In this document: in pieces, positions 22,989 through 31,398 of the stretch | Layout of the letters: each line of letters begins with the position of its first letter | Position numbering within the stretch: position 1 is the stretch's first letter | Origin: Streptomyces sp. F001 | Lineage (GTDB): Bacteria; Actinomycetota; Actinomycetes; Streptomycetales; Streptomycetaceae | DNA: 64,000 bases | Assembly (NCBI RefSeq): GCF_004187715.1 | Contig: NZ_QZWF01000002.1 | Coordinates: forward strand, 310,001 to 374,000 | Direction of reading: 5' to 3' | Translations under genes and position numbers: made by a program | The notes under the pieces: model-generated | The model's database searches: none | Told to the model about the DNA's origin: nothing | Seen by the model: only the letters and a program-made list of their open reading frames with translations

Positions 22989-23924
22989 TCAGTGCGGGAT
23001 GCCGTCGATGATCTCGCGGGCGCCCTGACGCAGCAGGGCCACGGCGACCGAGGTGCCGAGCGTGGCCGGGTCGAGGCGGCCGGCCCACTCGTGGGCGTTG
23101 AGCCGCGTCTTGCCGTCGGGGGTGAACACACAGGCCCGCAGGGACAGCTCGCCGCCGCGGTCCACCCGGGCGAACCCGGCGATCGGGCTGTTGCAGTGGC
23201 CCTGCAGGACGTGCAGGAACATGCGCTCCGCCGTCGCCTCCCGGTGCGTGTCCGGGTCACCGAGCGCACTGACGGCGTCGATGAGGTCGTCGTCGCCCTC
23301 GCGGCACTGCAGGGCGAGGATGCCCGCGCCGATCGGCGGCATCATCGTCTCGGGGGAGAGGATCTCGCTGATCACATCGCGGCGCCCGATGCGTTCCAGG
23401 CCGGAGACGGCGAGCAGCAGCGCATCCACCTCGCCGGCGGCCAGCTTCGCCAGCCGCCGGTTGGCGTTGCCGCGGAACGGGACGCACTCCAGGTGCGGGT
23501 GGGTGGCGGCCAGTTGGGCGACGCGGCGGACGGAGGAGGTGCCGATCCGGGTGCCGGGCGGGAGTTCGTCGAGGGTGTGGCCACCCGGGTGTACGAGGGC
23601 GTCGCGGATGTCGTCGCGCTTGAGGAACGCGGCGAACACCGTGCCCGCCGGGAGCGGCCGGTCGGCGGGGATGTCTTTGACGCAGTGCACCGCGAGATCG
23701 GCCGCACCGGCCAGCAGTGCCGCGTCGACCTCCTTGGTGAACGCGCCCTTGCCCTCGACCTTGGCGAGATCGCCCATCCACTTGTCACCGGTGGTCTTCA
23801 CCGGCACGACCTCGGTGCGCACGTCCGGGTGCAGGGCCGCCAACTCGGCGCGTACGCGCTCCACTTGGGCGAGCGCCATGGGGGAGTCGCGGGAGACGAT
23901 GCGGATCAGATCGGGGACCGGCAT
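22989..23924 (-). CDS. hemC: Hydroxymethylbilane synthase (porphobilinogen deaminase)
   Basis: 311-residue enzyme that polymerises four porphobilinogen units to hydroxymethylbilane for haem, sirohaem and corrinoid synthesis. The dipyrromethane-anchoring cysteine is C244 in [11 protein letters not shown], and the catalytic aspartate is D84 in [11 protein letters not shown]. Domain 2 has [10 protein letters not shown] and [12 protein letters not shown]. The N-terminal motif is [14 protein letters not shown], slightly divergent from the usual RIGTRxSxLAL. It stands alone, away from other hem genes, so it may be a second copy besides a canonical hemACDB set; that cannot be tested in this window. 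Confidence 0.93.
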   Translation of the reverse strand: MPVPDLIRIVSRDSPMALAQVERVRAELAALHPDVRTEVVPVKTTGDKWMGDLAKVEGKGAFTKEVDAALLAGAADLAVHCVKDIPADRPLPAGTVFAAFLKRDDIRDALVHPGGHTLDELPPGTRIGTSSVRRVAQLAATHPHLECVPFRGNANRRLAKLAAGEVDALLLAVSGLERIGRRDVISEILSPETMMPPIGAGILALQCREGDDDLIDAVSALGDPDTHREATAERMFLHVLQGHCNSPIAGFARVDRGGELSLRACVFTPDGKTRLNAHEWAGRLDPATLGTSVAVALLRQGAREIIDGIPH

Positions 23925-23973
23925 GCGGACACGATAGACCGTTGCCGGTCCCCGTCGCTCCCGAGACCGCGGA

Positions 23974-24749
23974 TCAGGCGTTCGGGTCGAACGCGATGCC
24001 CGACGGCTTCGCCGAGGCGAGGTGGGAGTTGAAGCTGCCGTCCTTCAGACCGAAGCTGGCGCTGCCGAAGTTGTACGAGGTCAGCTTGTCGCGCACGCCG
24101 GCCGGGTAGCCGTTCCAGCCGACCAGCGGTGGGTACTGCCAGGTGCCCTTGTGGTTCTCCGGCGGCTCGTCATTGGAGTTGGCGGCACGGAAGCAGTGCG
24201 TGCTGATGCCGTCCTTGTGGTAGACGATCTTCGCGTGGGTGCCGTCGAAACGGATCTGCGATGCGGTGTGCACGGTGAACGAACCGTGGTTGGACGTCGA
24301 GACGTACTGCACCTGGTTGTTCTGCACCCACACCACGACGTGCTCCCAGTCATGGCGGTGCCCGCCGATGCTGCTGCCCGCCACGGCCTGGTCCTTCTCG
24401 AAGTACAGGCCGTACATGTAGGCGCACCAGCCGTTGTTGCACTTGTAGCGCGAGTAACTGTTGGTGTTGTCGAGGTCGAAGGCGTCCCGGCAGCTGCCGT
24501 TGAGTGCGCCGGTCGGGTTGAGGCCGCCGTTGACGGTGCCGTCGGGTCCGACGGCGGGCGTGGAGTAGCAGCCGTCCGTGTCGTAGTCGAAGGCCGGCTG
24601 GTACGTCCGCTCCTGGCTGTCGGCGTTCGCGGGCAGGGCGGGGGGCGGGCGGCAAAGGCGGTGGCGGGGAAGGCGACGACGAGCGCGACGGCGCCGGCCA
24701 GGCCGGTGAGCCATCTCCTGCGGTGCAGCGTGGACTTCGGTGACGACAC
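23974..24749 (-). pseudogene. NPP1-family necrosis-inducing-like protein, frameshifted
   Basis: Secreted NPP1/NLP-type protein. The heptapeptide GHRHDWE in SSIGGHRHDWEHVVVW and the core AFDLDNTNSYSRYKCNNG are intact. The export signal (HRRRWLTGLAGAVALVV then FPATAFA) begins at GTG 24749 after GGAGGAGG, but in a different reading frame. The two join only if one base is removed from the six-G run at 24640-24645. The gene would then read FAARPALPANADSQ at the junction. This is either a true frameshift or a homopolymer error. NLPs can damage plant membranes; in actinobacteria their role is mostly unknown. Confidence 0.8.
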
Positions 24750-24892
24750 TGCGTCCTCCTCCTGATTCGGGCGCAGCCCAACGGCTGTGGGGGGAAAGGG
24801 CAGTTCAGCTTCCCCGGGATTCCCTTCCAGGCCAAGAGGTCACAGGCGTCCCCCTGGTGAAGGACAGCCGACAACTTCCTGCTGACGCAGTG

Positions 24893-25876
24893 TCAGGCGA
24901 GGTGTTCGGGCAGGTCGGCGGTGGACTCCTCGGGCGTGAGGTCCTGCCGCAGCCGCAGCCACGACGGCTGGCGCAGCAGCCCGGCCCTGGTGCGGGTGGT
25001 GAAGCGGACCTCGCCGACCAGTCGCGGCAGCACCCAACGGGCGCCCGCCACGGGGGGCACGGGGTGGAAGGGGCACACGTCGGTCGTGAGCGTCCGCAGC
25101 AGCGCCGCCAGTTCCGTCCGCTCGGCCTCGTTCCAGCCGGTGCCCACGTTGCCCACGTAGCGCAGCCGTCCGGCAGAGTCGCGCTGACCGAGCAGTACCG
25201 AGCCGGGCAGGCCGGTCAGCCGCCCCTTGCCGGTCAGCCAGCCGCCCACGACGACGTCCTCGCCGCGCATGTTGCGGATCTTGATCCAGGCCCGGGAGCG
25301 CACCCCCGGCTCGTACACCGAGTCCAGCCGTTTGCAGACCAGGCCCTCCAGGCCGTGCTCGAGAGTGGCTTGCAGCGCCTGCTCGCCGTGCCCCACGAGC
25401 GCGCCCGGCGTCGACCAGAACGGTCCGTCGAGGCCCAGCCCCTCCAACCGGGCGCGCCGCCGGACGTAGGACTGCTCGGTCAGTGAGTGCCCCGCCAGGT
25501 GCATCACGTCGAACAGTACGAGGTGGACCGGCTCCTGCGCCGCCCGGCGGGCCGCCCGGGACGGCGCGTGTGCGAGGCTCATACGGGACTGCAGCAACTG
25601 GAAGTCGGCGCGCCCCTGTTCGTCCAGTGCCAGGACCTCCCCGTCCAGCACCGCGGGCGTGCTGCCGAGGGCGCCGCCCAGCGGCAGCAGCTCCGGGTAG
25701 GTGGCGGTGATGTCCTCGCCGGACCGGGCGCGCAGCAGCACACTGCCGTCGCCGGGCAGGTAGACCACCGCACGCTGGCCGTCCTGCTTGGTCTCGTAGG
25801 CCCACCGCGCGTCCTGTGCGGCGGGCGGCAGCGTGCCGGGCGTGGCGAGCATCGGGGCGATCAGCGGCAGGGTCAC
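24893..25876 (-). CDS. ATP-dependent DNA ligase (LigD ligase-domain type)
   Basis: 327-residue stand-alone DNA ligase. The adenylated lysine is K30 in YETKQDGQRAVVYL (motif I), followed by DGEVLALDEQGRADF (motif III) and LEGLVCKRLDSVYEPG (motif IV). Motif V is RAWIKIRNMRGEDVVVGGW, after which the OB-fold domain ends in SWLRLRQDLTPEE. It matches the ligase module of LigD, used in non-homologous end joining, without nuclease or polymerase modules. A separate LigD-type phosphoesterase module is encoded at 28.8-29.4 kb. No ku gene is seen in the window. Confidence 0.92.
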   Translation of the reverse strand: MTLPLIAPMLATPGTLPPAAQDARWAYETKQDGQRAVVYLPGDGSVLLRARSGEDITATYPELLPLGGALGSTPAVLDGEVLALDEQGRADFQLLQSRMSLAHAPSRAARRAAQEPVHLVLFDVMHLAGHSLTEQSYVRRRARLEGLGLDGPFWSTPGALVGHGEQALQATLEHGLEGLVCKRLDSVYEPGVRSRAWIKIRNMRGEDVVVGGWLTGKGRLTGLPGSVLLGQRDSAGRLRYVGNVGTGWNEAERTELAALLRTLTTDVCPFHPVPPVAGARWVLPRLVGEVRFTTRTRAGLLRQPSWLRLRQDLTPEESTADLPEHLA

Positions 25877-25948
25877 GGCCTAGGCGTCGACGAGGCAGGG
25901 CGGTGCCACGCGCCCCGCCCACAGGAATCCCCTGAACGGCGGGTGGGG

Positions 25949-26638
25949 TCAGCGGCCGACGGAGGGCGGCGGTACGGCCCGTACCAGGCCCGAGTGGTAG
26001 GCGATGACGACCAGTTGGGCCCGGTCACGGGCGCCCAGCTTCGTCATCGCCGTGTGGACGTGTGCGCGCACGGTCAGCGGGCTGAGCAGGAGCTTCTGGG
26101 CGATCTCCTCGTTGGAGTGCCCCTCGGCCACCCGGCCCATCACCTCGCGTTCGCGGGCGGTCAGCGCGGTGAGGTCCTCCGGGGTGGCCAGCCGGGAACC
26201 CTCGGCGGGCGTGGCCAGGAAGCGGGTGATCAGGGCGCGGGTGGCGAGCGGGCAGAGCAGGGACTCGCCGAAGGCCACGGTCCGCAGGGCGTCCAGGAAC
26301 CCGTCGGCGGTGACGTCCTTGCCGAGGAAGCCGCTCGCGCCGGCCCGTAGTGCCTCGGCGACGTCCTCGTCGATCTCGAGGGTCGTCAGGATCAGCACCC
26401 GGGTCGCGGACAGCTCCGGGTCGGCGCAGATGGCGGACGTTGCGGCCAGGCCGTCGGTGCCGGGCATACGGATGTCCATCAGGACGAGGTCGGGCCGGTG
26501 GGTACGGGCGAGGTCGATCGCCTGGGCGCCGTCGGTGGCCTCGCCCACCACCTCCATGTCCTCGCAGGAGTCGATCAGAATGCGGAAGGCGGCCCGCAGC
26601 AGGGCCTGGTCGTCGGCGAGCAGCACGCGGATGGTCAT
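25949..26638 (-). CDS. NarL/LuxR-family response regulator, orphan
   Basis: 229-residue two-component response regulator. The receiver domain has acidic D9/D10, the phospho-acceptor D55 in LVLMDIRMPG and the conserved Lys in GFLGKDV. The C-terminal LuxR helix-turn-helix is LTAREREVMGRVAEGHSNEE and onward through LTVRAHVHTAMTKLG. NarL regulators usually follow their histidine kinase with an ATGA overlap. Here the preceding coding potential is only a 38-codon frame ending at ATGA, so the kinase has been lost or lies elsewhere. It is divergent from the marR gene. Confidence 0.92.
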   Translation of the reverse strand: MTIRVLLADDQALLRAAFRILIDSCEDMEVVGEATDGAQAIDLARTHRPDLVLMDIRMPGTDGLAATSAICADPELSATRVLILTTLEIDEDVAEALRAGASGFLGKDVTADGFLDALRTVAFGESLLCPLATRALITRFLATPAEGSRLATPEDLTALTAREREVMGRVAEGHSNEEIAQKLLLSPLTVRAHVHTAMTKLGARDRAQLVVIAYHSGLVRAVPPPSVGR

Positions 26639-26751
26639 GAGTTCCGTCTTCCCCTGCCTGGGCGGTGGGGTACGGCGTCAGTCGGGTGGTGACCTCGAAT
26701 CCCCCCTCGGGACGGTGCCCCGCGTGGAGGCACGGACTTCAGCGTGGTCAT
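26635..26751 (-). CDS. 38-codon ORF overlapping the response-regulator start
   Basis: Short frame starting MTTLKSVPPRGAP, preceded by a strong GGAGGGAGG site 8 bases upstream and ending in TGA that overlaps the response-regulator ATG as ATGA. It could be a leader peptide coupling translation, or the scar of a deleted gene. In another frame the same DNA reads RPEGGFEVTTRLTP, which resembles the C-terminus of NarL-type histidine kinases. Confidence 0.3.
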   Translation of the reverse strand: MTTLKSVPPRGAPSRGGIRGHHPTDAVPHRPGRGRRNS

Positions 26752-26775
26752 GGGGAGGGCCTCCCTCCGCGGTTA

Positions 26776-26790
26776 CTTGAGTCAGGCAAG
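26776..26790. promoter_or_regulatory. MarR operator candidate 1
   Basis: CTTGAGTCAGGCAAG, an inverted repeat CTTG-N7-CAAG, inside the direct repeat unit TTACTTGAGT at 26773-26782. It lies 48 bases before the marR ATG. Confidence 0.5.
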
Positions 26791-26802
26791 CATGCTGAAT
26801 TA

Positions 26803-26817
26803 CTTGAGTTACGCAAC
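26803..26817. promoter_or_regulatory. MarR operator candidate 2
   Basis: CTTGAGTTACGCAAC, an inverted repeat TTG-N7-CAA. Its TTACTTGAGT (26800-26809) is an exact copy of the first unit, offset by 27 bases (about 2.5 helical turns). It probably overlaps the marR promoter and so mediates autoregulation. Confidence 0.5.
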
Positions 26818-26837
26818 AAGATGGTAAAGTGGGTCCC

Positions 26838-27359
26838 ATGCCCACACCCCCGATCCCCGCCGCGCCTGCTTCCCCAGAAGTGACCGAGATCGAGCGGGCG
26901 CTGACCCGTATCACCTACCTCAGCACCCGCGCCCGGCAGCACGACCGGCTGATGGCCCTGGCCGAGGTGCCGCTGGACCGCGCCGCCGTGGCGCTGCTGC
27001 GACAGGTCGCGGACTCGGAGCCGATGCGCCCGGGAGAGCTGGCCAACCGGCTCGGCGTGGAGGCCTCGCACGTCACCCGCACCGTGCAGCAGCTGCAGAA
27101 GGCCGGGTACGTCACCCGCGTACCCGACCCCGACGACCGGCGCGCCCAGCGCATCGAGCTGACCGAGACCGGCCGGCAGGCCATCAAGCGGATCCGGGAT
27201 GTCGGCGCCCGGGGCATGCAGCTGGCCCTGGCCGACTGGTCGCCGGAGGAACTGCGGCAGCTCGCGACCCTCTTCCACCGCATGGTCGACGACTTCCTCG
27301 CCGCGGCCGTCGACGACGACACCGAGCAGCGGCCCACCGCCCAGACGGCCCCCTCCTGA
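26838..27359 (+). CDS. MarR-family transcriptional regulator
   Basis: 173-residue winged-helix regulator. The recognition region is RPGELANRLGVEASHVTRTVQQLQKAGYV and the wing is RVPDPDDRRAQRIELTETG (the DxRxxR signature). Helical dimerisation ends flank it. An ATG at 26838 and a GTG at 26829 are both possible; neither has a strong ribosome site. Two copies of TTACTTGAGT upstream form operator-like palindromes, pointing to autoregulation and perhaps control of a divergent gene. The divergent partner is now only a 38-codon frame and the orphan response regulator. Confidence 0.88.
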   Translation: MPTPPIPAAPASPEVTEIERALTRITYLSTRARQHDRLMALAEVPLDRAAVALLRQVADSEPMRPGELANRLGVEASHVTRTVQQLQKAGYVTRVPDPDDRRAQRIELTETGRQAIKRIRDVGARGMQLALADWSPEELRQLATLFHRMVDDFLAAAVDDDTEQRPTAQTAPS

Positions 27360-27453
27360 CCCACAGCCCACAACCGCCGCCCGTTGCGGGTGCCTTCCGG
27401 ACACCTCTGTACTGTCCAGTAAGCTCACGCGCCAGGCCACCAGAGGAGGAACC

Positions 27454-27924
27454 GTGCCCCCGTCCCAGCCGGTCGCCGGCGACAAGGTCGAGGACTTCGA
27501 ACTGCCCGACGAGACCGGTACGCCGCGGCGCCTGTCCGAACTCCTCGCCGAGGGGCCGGTGGTGCTGTTCTTCTACCCCGCCGCCATGACCCCCGGCTGC
27601 ACCGCCGAAGCCTGCCACTTCCGCGATCTGGCCGCAGAGTTCGCCGCCGTCGGCGCACGGCCGGTGGGCGTGAGCGGCGACCCGGTGGAGCGGCAGCAGG
27701 AGTTCGCCGGACGCCACACGCTCGGCATGCCGCTGCTGTCCGACGCCGACGGCACGGTCCGTGAACGCTTCGGCGTGAAGCGGGGATTCCAGCTGGCCTC
27801 CACCAAGCGCGTCACCTTCGTCATCGCGCAGGACCGCACGGTCCTCGAGGTCGTCCGCAGCGAACTGCGCATGAACACACACGCCGACCGTGCCCTGGCC
27901 GCCCTGCGCTCACATCGGGCCTGA
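27454..27924 (+). CDS. Peroxiredoxin (BCP/PrxQ type)
   Basis: 156-residue thioredoxin-fold peroxidase that reduces hydroperoxides. The peroxidatic Cys is C49 in AAMTPGCTAEAC and the resolving Cys candidate is C54, the spacing of the bacterioferritin-comigratory subfamily. The tail SELRMNTHADRALAAL is typical. The GTG at 27454 follows AGGAGGA. It lies 94 bases after marR on the same strand and could be part of the same redox-responsive unit, although the intergenic stretch could also hold its own promoter. Confidence 0.88.
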   Translation: MPPSQPVAGDKVEDFELPDETGTPRRLSELLAEGPVVLFFYPAAMTPGCTAEACHFRDLAAEFAAVGARPVGVSGDPVERQQEFAGRHTLGMPLLSDADGTVRERFGVKRGFQLASTKRVTFVIAQDRTVLEVVRSELRMNTHADRALAALRSHRA

Positions 27925-27977
27925 TCGTACGGGAGCCCGCGCGACCGCGCCCCGTCGGTGACACCGGCGGCATACGG

Positions 27978-28736
27978 TTGGTGGGCAAGGCCTGCGTCAC
28001 CGTCTGCCTGTCCCGCCGTCGGCTGCACGACGGGACGGCGACCCTCGCCGCGCACCGACCGCCGACGCCCACCCGCACCGCGTCGCCGGCCCCCGACACT
28101 CCCACGTCCAAGCCGCCCGACCCCGTGTCGATCCCCGGCCTCATCGCCCGGGAGCACCACGGATCCGGCCTCCGGCTCGGTACCGTACGGCTGCGCACCG
28201 ACGCCTACACCCAGTACGCGATCACCTATGAGGCGATCGCCGCCGTGCAGGCCCTGCGCTCGTCCGGCCTCCCCCAGATCGACAACGACCGCATCGGCCT
28301 GCTCGGCCGGTCGATGGGCGGCGTCGTGTACAACACGCTGGTGGTGGCACCGGGCCTGGTGGACGCCGCCGTGGTCCACGCACCGGTCAGCTCGCGCCCC
28401 GCCGAGAACCTCCACCACTTCCAGCGCCGCAACGGCGACCCGGTCGTCGCCGAGACCGAGGCCGGACACGGCAGCCCCCGGGAGAACCCCGCCTTCTGGA
28501 AGGAGATCTCACCCGTCACCTATGTCGACCGCGTGACCGAGCCGCTGCTGATCCACCACGGCACCGCCGACGACACCTGCCCCCCGAGGTGGTCGGAGCA
28601 GACCGCCGCCGCGTTCGAGGCGGCGGGCAAGGACGTCCGGCTGGTGAAGTATCCCGGCGAGGGGCACACCTTCTCCTGGCGGTGGCGGGACTCGATGGAC
28701 ACCGCCATGGACCACTTCGAACGCCACCTGCGCTGA
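27978..28736 (+). pseudogene. S9-type alpha/beta-hydrolase peptidase with internal deletion
   Basis: 252-codon frame related to secreted Streptomyces alpha/beta-hydrolase (prolyl-oligopeptidase-like) proteins. The N-terminal family segment DPVSIPGLIAREHHGSGL through AYTQYAITYE is directly followed by AIAAVQALRSSGLP and LLGRSMGGVVYN. Roughly 80-100 residues that normally lie between (beta-strands and the oxyanion NHG loop) are missing, apparently by an in-frame deletion near 28230. The catalytic Ser (GRSMG), Asp (GTADDTCP) and His (GEGHTF) remain. The first 40 codons show no clear signal peptide and look degraded. An active enzyme is unlikely. Confidence 0.6.
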
Positions 28737-28751
28737 ACGCGCGACGGGCGC

Positions 28752-29351
28752 TCAGTCCTCCCGGACGTCGGCGGCCACCTGGGCGAGCGTACGACCGCTG
28801 CGCACCGAACGGGCCCGACGGGGATCCGGCGTGCCCCGCCCTTGTGCGCCGCCCGCCTTCACCAGCAGCCAGGCCTCGTCGTCCGCACCGCCGCGGAACC
28901 GGGTCAGCGCGTACTCGCCGTGCAGCTTCGAGCCGTTGAGCCGGAACCTGGCATGCCCGCGCTCCAGCGACTCCCCGAAACCGACCGGCCGCCCCGTGCG
29001 GTCGTGGCTCAACGGCTCGTACGTACCGTGATCCCACACGATCACCGTGCCGCCGCCGTACTCGCCTGCCGGTATGACGCCCTCGAACTCCTCGTACTCC
29101 AGCGGATGGTCCTCGGTGGGCACGGCGAGCCGCTTGTCCTTGGGATCGTCGGAGGGCCCCTTCGGCACCGACCAGGACTTCAGAACGTCGTCCACCTGAA
29201 GCCGGAAGTCGAAGTGCAGGGTGCCGGCGTCATGGATCTGCACCACGAACCGCGGCTCCTCGCCGGACGTCGCCGCACGCCCCTCCGGCTCACGGGTCCG
29301 CCCGAAGTCACGCTTGCCGCGGTAGTCCCGCAGCCGGTCCTTCTCGCCCAC
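28752..29351 (-). CDS. LigD-type 3'-phosphoesterase domain protein
   Basis: 199-residue stand-alone PE module. It removes 3'-phosphate or a terminal ribonucleoside from primer ends during end joining. The motif RFVVQIHDAGTLHFDFRLQ carries the metal-binding His and Asp residues, followed by LKSWSVPKGPS and EFEGVIPAGEYGGGTV. The end WLLVKAGGAQ is also typical. The GTG at 29351 follows GGAAGGAGG; the N-terminus GEKDRLRDYRGKRDFGRTREPEG matches the family in outline. With the separate ligase gene at 24.9 kb, the modules of LigD appear dispersed. Confidence 0.9.
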   Translation of the reverse strand: MGEKDRLRDYRGKRDFGRTREPEGRAATSGEEPRFVVQIHDAGTLHFDFRLQVDDVLKSWSVPKGPSDDPKDKRLAVPTEDHPLEYEEFEGVIPAGEYGGGTVIVWDHGTYEPLSHDRTGRPVGFGESLERGHARFRLNGSKLHGEYALTRFRGGADDEAWLLVKAGGAQGRGTPDPRRARSVRSGRTLAQVAADVRED

Positions 29352-29409
29352 GAGCGCCTCCTTCCCGAGCGCCCCGAGTACCCCGCCGGCGGTGCCCGCA
29401 ACGCCCCGC

Positions 29410-30237
29410 TCAGAACTCCTCGTGCACCTCGGGATCCCCACCGAGGCGCCGATGAGCCCGGTCGGCAAGGGCGCTCATCCGGCCGGGATCCAGGGTGAAG
29501 CCGAAGATGTCGAGGTTCTCGCGCTGCCGCTCCCGGTTCGCCGACTTCGGGATGGGCAGGGCGCCCAACTGCGTGTGCCAGCGCAGGACGACCTGGGCGG
29601 GGGTCACCCCGAGGGCATCGGCGATGCCGGTCACGACGGGATCGTCCAGGACGTCGCCGGGGGCCAGAGGGGTCCAGCTCTCGGTGAGGATGCCCTTGCC
29701 GGCGTGGAAGGCGCGCAGGTCGTCCTGGGGGAACAGCGGGTGCAGCTCGATCTGGTTGACCGAGGGCAGGACTCCGGTCTCCTTCTCCAGCCGTTCGATG
29801 TACGCGGCCGTGAAGTTGGAGACGCCGATCGACCGGACGAGGCCGTCCTCACGCAGCTTGATCATGGCTTTCCAGGAGTCCACGTACTTGTCGACGCGGG
29901 GCAGCGGCCAGTGGATGAGATAGAGGTCCACGTAGTCCACGCCGAGACGGGCGCGGGACTCCTCGAAGGAGGCGAGGGTCTCCTCGTAACCGTGGTGCCG
30001 GCCCGGGAGCTTCGTCGTCACCACCACCTCCTCGCGCGGGACACCGCTGCGGGCGACGGCACGGCCGACCCCGGTCTCGTTGCGGTAGTTCGCCGCCGTG
30101 TCCACGAGGCGGTAGCCCAGCTCCAGGGCGTCGAGAACCGCCTGCTGCGCCTGTGCGTCGTCCAGCGGCCAGGTACCCAGACCGATGGCGGGGATCTTCG
30201 TGCCGTCGTTGAGCGTGTGCAGCGGGATGCTGATCAC
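29410..30237 (-). CDS. Aldo/keto reductase
   Basis: 275-residue NADPH-dependent (beta/alpha)8 oxidoreductase that reduces aldehydes or ketones. The catalytic tetrad is recognisable: Asp and Tyr in LVDTAANYRNETGVG, Lys in VVVTTKLPG and His in YLIHWPLP. The NADP-binding segment ALPIPKSANRERQRENL is intact. It is the 2,5-diketo-gluconate reductase-like group. The GTG at 30237 follows GGAAGG by 7 bases. It is divergent from the lacI-type regulator with a 78-base gap that contains a ten-base palindrome, so common control is possible. Confidence 0.92.
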   Translation of the reverse strand: MISIPLHTLNDGTKIPAIGLGTWPLDDAQAQQAVLDALELGYRLVDTAANYRNETGVGRAVARSGVPREEVVVTTKLPGRHHGYEETLASFEESRARLGVDYVDLYLIHWPLPRVDKYVDSWKAMIKLREDGLVRSIGVSNFTAAYIERLEKETGVLPSVNQIELHPLFPQDDLRAFHAGKGILTESWTPLAPGDVLDDPVVTGIADALGVTPAQVVLRWHTQLGALPIPKSANRERQRENLDIFGFTLDPGRMSALADRAHRRLGGDPEVHEEF

Positions 30238-30315
30238 CGTCCGACCTTCCCTCGACTGTGCCGTACATCCAGTGTCACGGATAGGGTGAGGATTGATCAA
30301 TTGGACGGGTGGGGG

Positions 30316-31398
30316 ATGAGGGCAGCGGACGGCATGGGCGGCACCGAGGAGAAGCAGCCGACGGGATCGGGGCGTCCCACGTCACGGGACGTCGCCCGGC
30401 TCGCCGGTGTGTCGCACACGGCTGTCTCCTTCGTCTTCAACGGCCGCGCCGAGGGCAATCTCTCGCCCGCCACCCAGGAGCGCATCCGCCGGGCCGCCGC
30501 CGAGCTCGGCTACCGCCCCGACCCTGTCGCGCGAGGCCTGCGCCGCCGCCGTACGGCCGTGATCGGCCTGGTCACCGACGAGATCGCCTCGTCGCCGTTC
30601 GCCGGCCGGCTGCTGCGCGGCGCGATGGAGACCGCCTGGGGCAGCGAGCACCTCGTCCTGACCATCGACTCCGGCGGCGATCCGGCCAAGGAGGACGCGG
30701 CCGTCGCCGAACTCCTCGACCGACGCGTGGACGGCATCATCTACGCGGCCATGTCGCTGCGCCGTGTCCGCGTCCCCGAGGGCCTGCACCGCACCCACTC
30801 CGTCCTCGCCAACTGTCTGCCCGAGGACGACTCCCTGCCCGCCGTCATCCCCGCCGAGCGGGCGGGAGGCCGTACGGCGGCCCGGCTGCTGCTGGACGAG
30901 GGGCACCGCAGGGTCGCCGTGGTGGGCGGCCAGGACGACATCGCCTCCGTCGACCGCCTGCGCGGCTTCCGGGACGCCCTGCGCGCCGAGGGCATCACCG
31001 TTCCCAAGGAGTGGGTGGTACGGAGCGGAGGCGAGATCACCGGAGGGTACGAGGGTGCGCTCCACGTCCTCGACGGCGTCCCCGCCGGCCGGCGCCCCAC
31101 CGGGATCTTCTGCTACAACGACCGGGTCGCGGCAGGCGCCCTGCATGCCGCGACCCGGCTCGGCATCGCCGTCCCCGGCGAGCTGTCGGTGGTCGGCTAC
31201 GACGACCAGGAACACATGGCCGAGTTCCTCACACCGCCCCTCACCACTGTCGCGCTGCCCCACCGAGCGATGGGCGAGGCAGCCGCACGGCTGGTCCTCG
31301 ACTCCATCGACACCGGCAGGACGCCGCCCGCGACGGTACGGCGCCTGGCCTGCCCCGTGATCAGCCGTGCGTCGGTGGGACCAGCTCCCAGCCGGTGA
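30316..31398 (+). CDS. LacI-family regulator of the fructan locus
   Basis: 360-residue repressor. The N-terminal helix-turn-helix and hinge begin at TSRDVARLAGVSHTAVSFVF and continue through NLSPATQERIRRAAAELGYR. A periplasmic-binding-protein-like sensor domain follows, ending in GYDDQEHMAEFLTPPLTTV. It lies 3' to 3' with the GH32 gene, and the two coding regions overlap by 38 bases. The obvious targets are the fructan ABC operon and the secreted GH32, whose shared intergenic region carries repeated operator-like sequences. ATG 30316 and ATG 30334 are both possible starts. The effector is probably fructose or a fructo-oligosaccharide (inference). Confidence 0.9.
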   Translation: MRAADGMGGTEEKQPTGSGRPTSRDVARLAGVSHTAVSFVFNGRAEGNLSPATQERIRRAAAELGYRPDPVARGLRRRRTAVIGLVTDEIASSPFAGRLLRGAMETAWGSEHLVLTIDSGGDPAKEDAAVAELLDRRVDGIIYAAMSLRRVRVPEGLHRTHSVLANCLPEDDSLPAVIPAERAGGRTAARLLLDEGHRRVAVVGGQDDIASVDRLRGFRDALRAEGITVPKEWVVRSGGEITGGYEGALHVLDGVPAGRRPTGIFCYNDRVAAGALHAATRLGIAVPGELSVVGYDDQEHMAEFLTPPLTTVALPHRAMGEAAARLVLDSIDTGRTPPATVRRLACPVISRASVGPAPSR

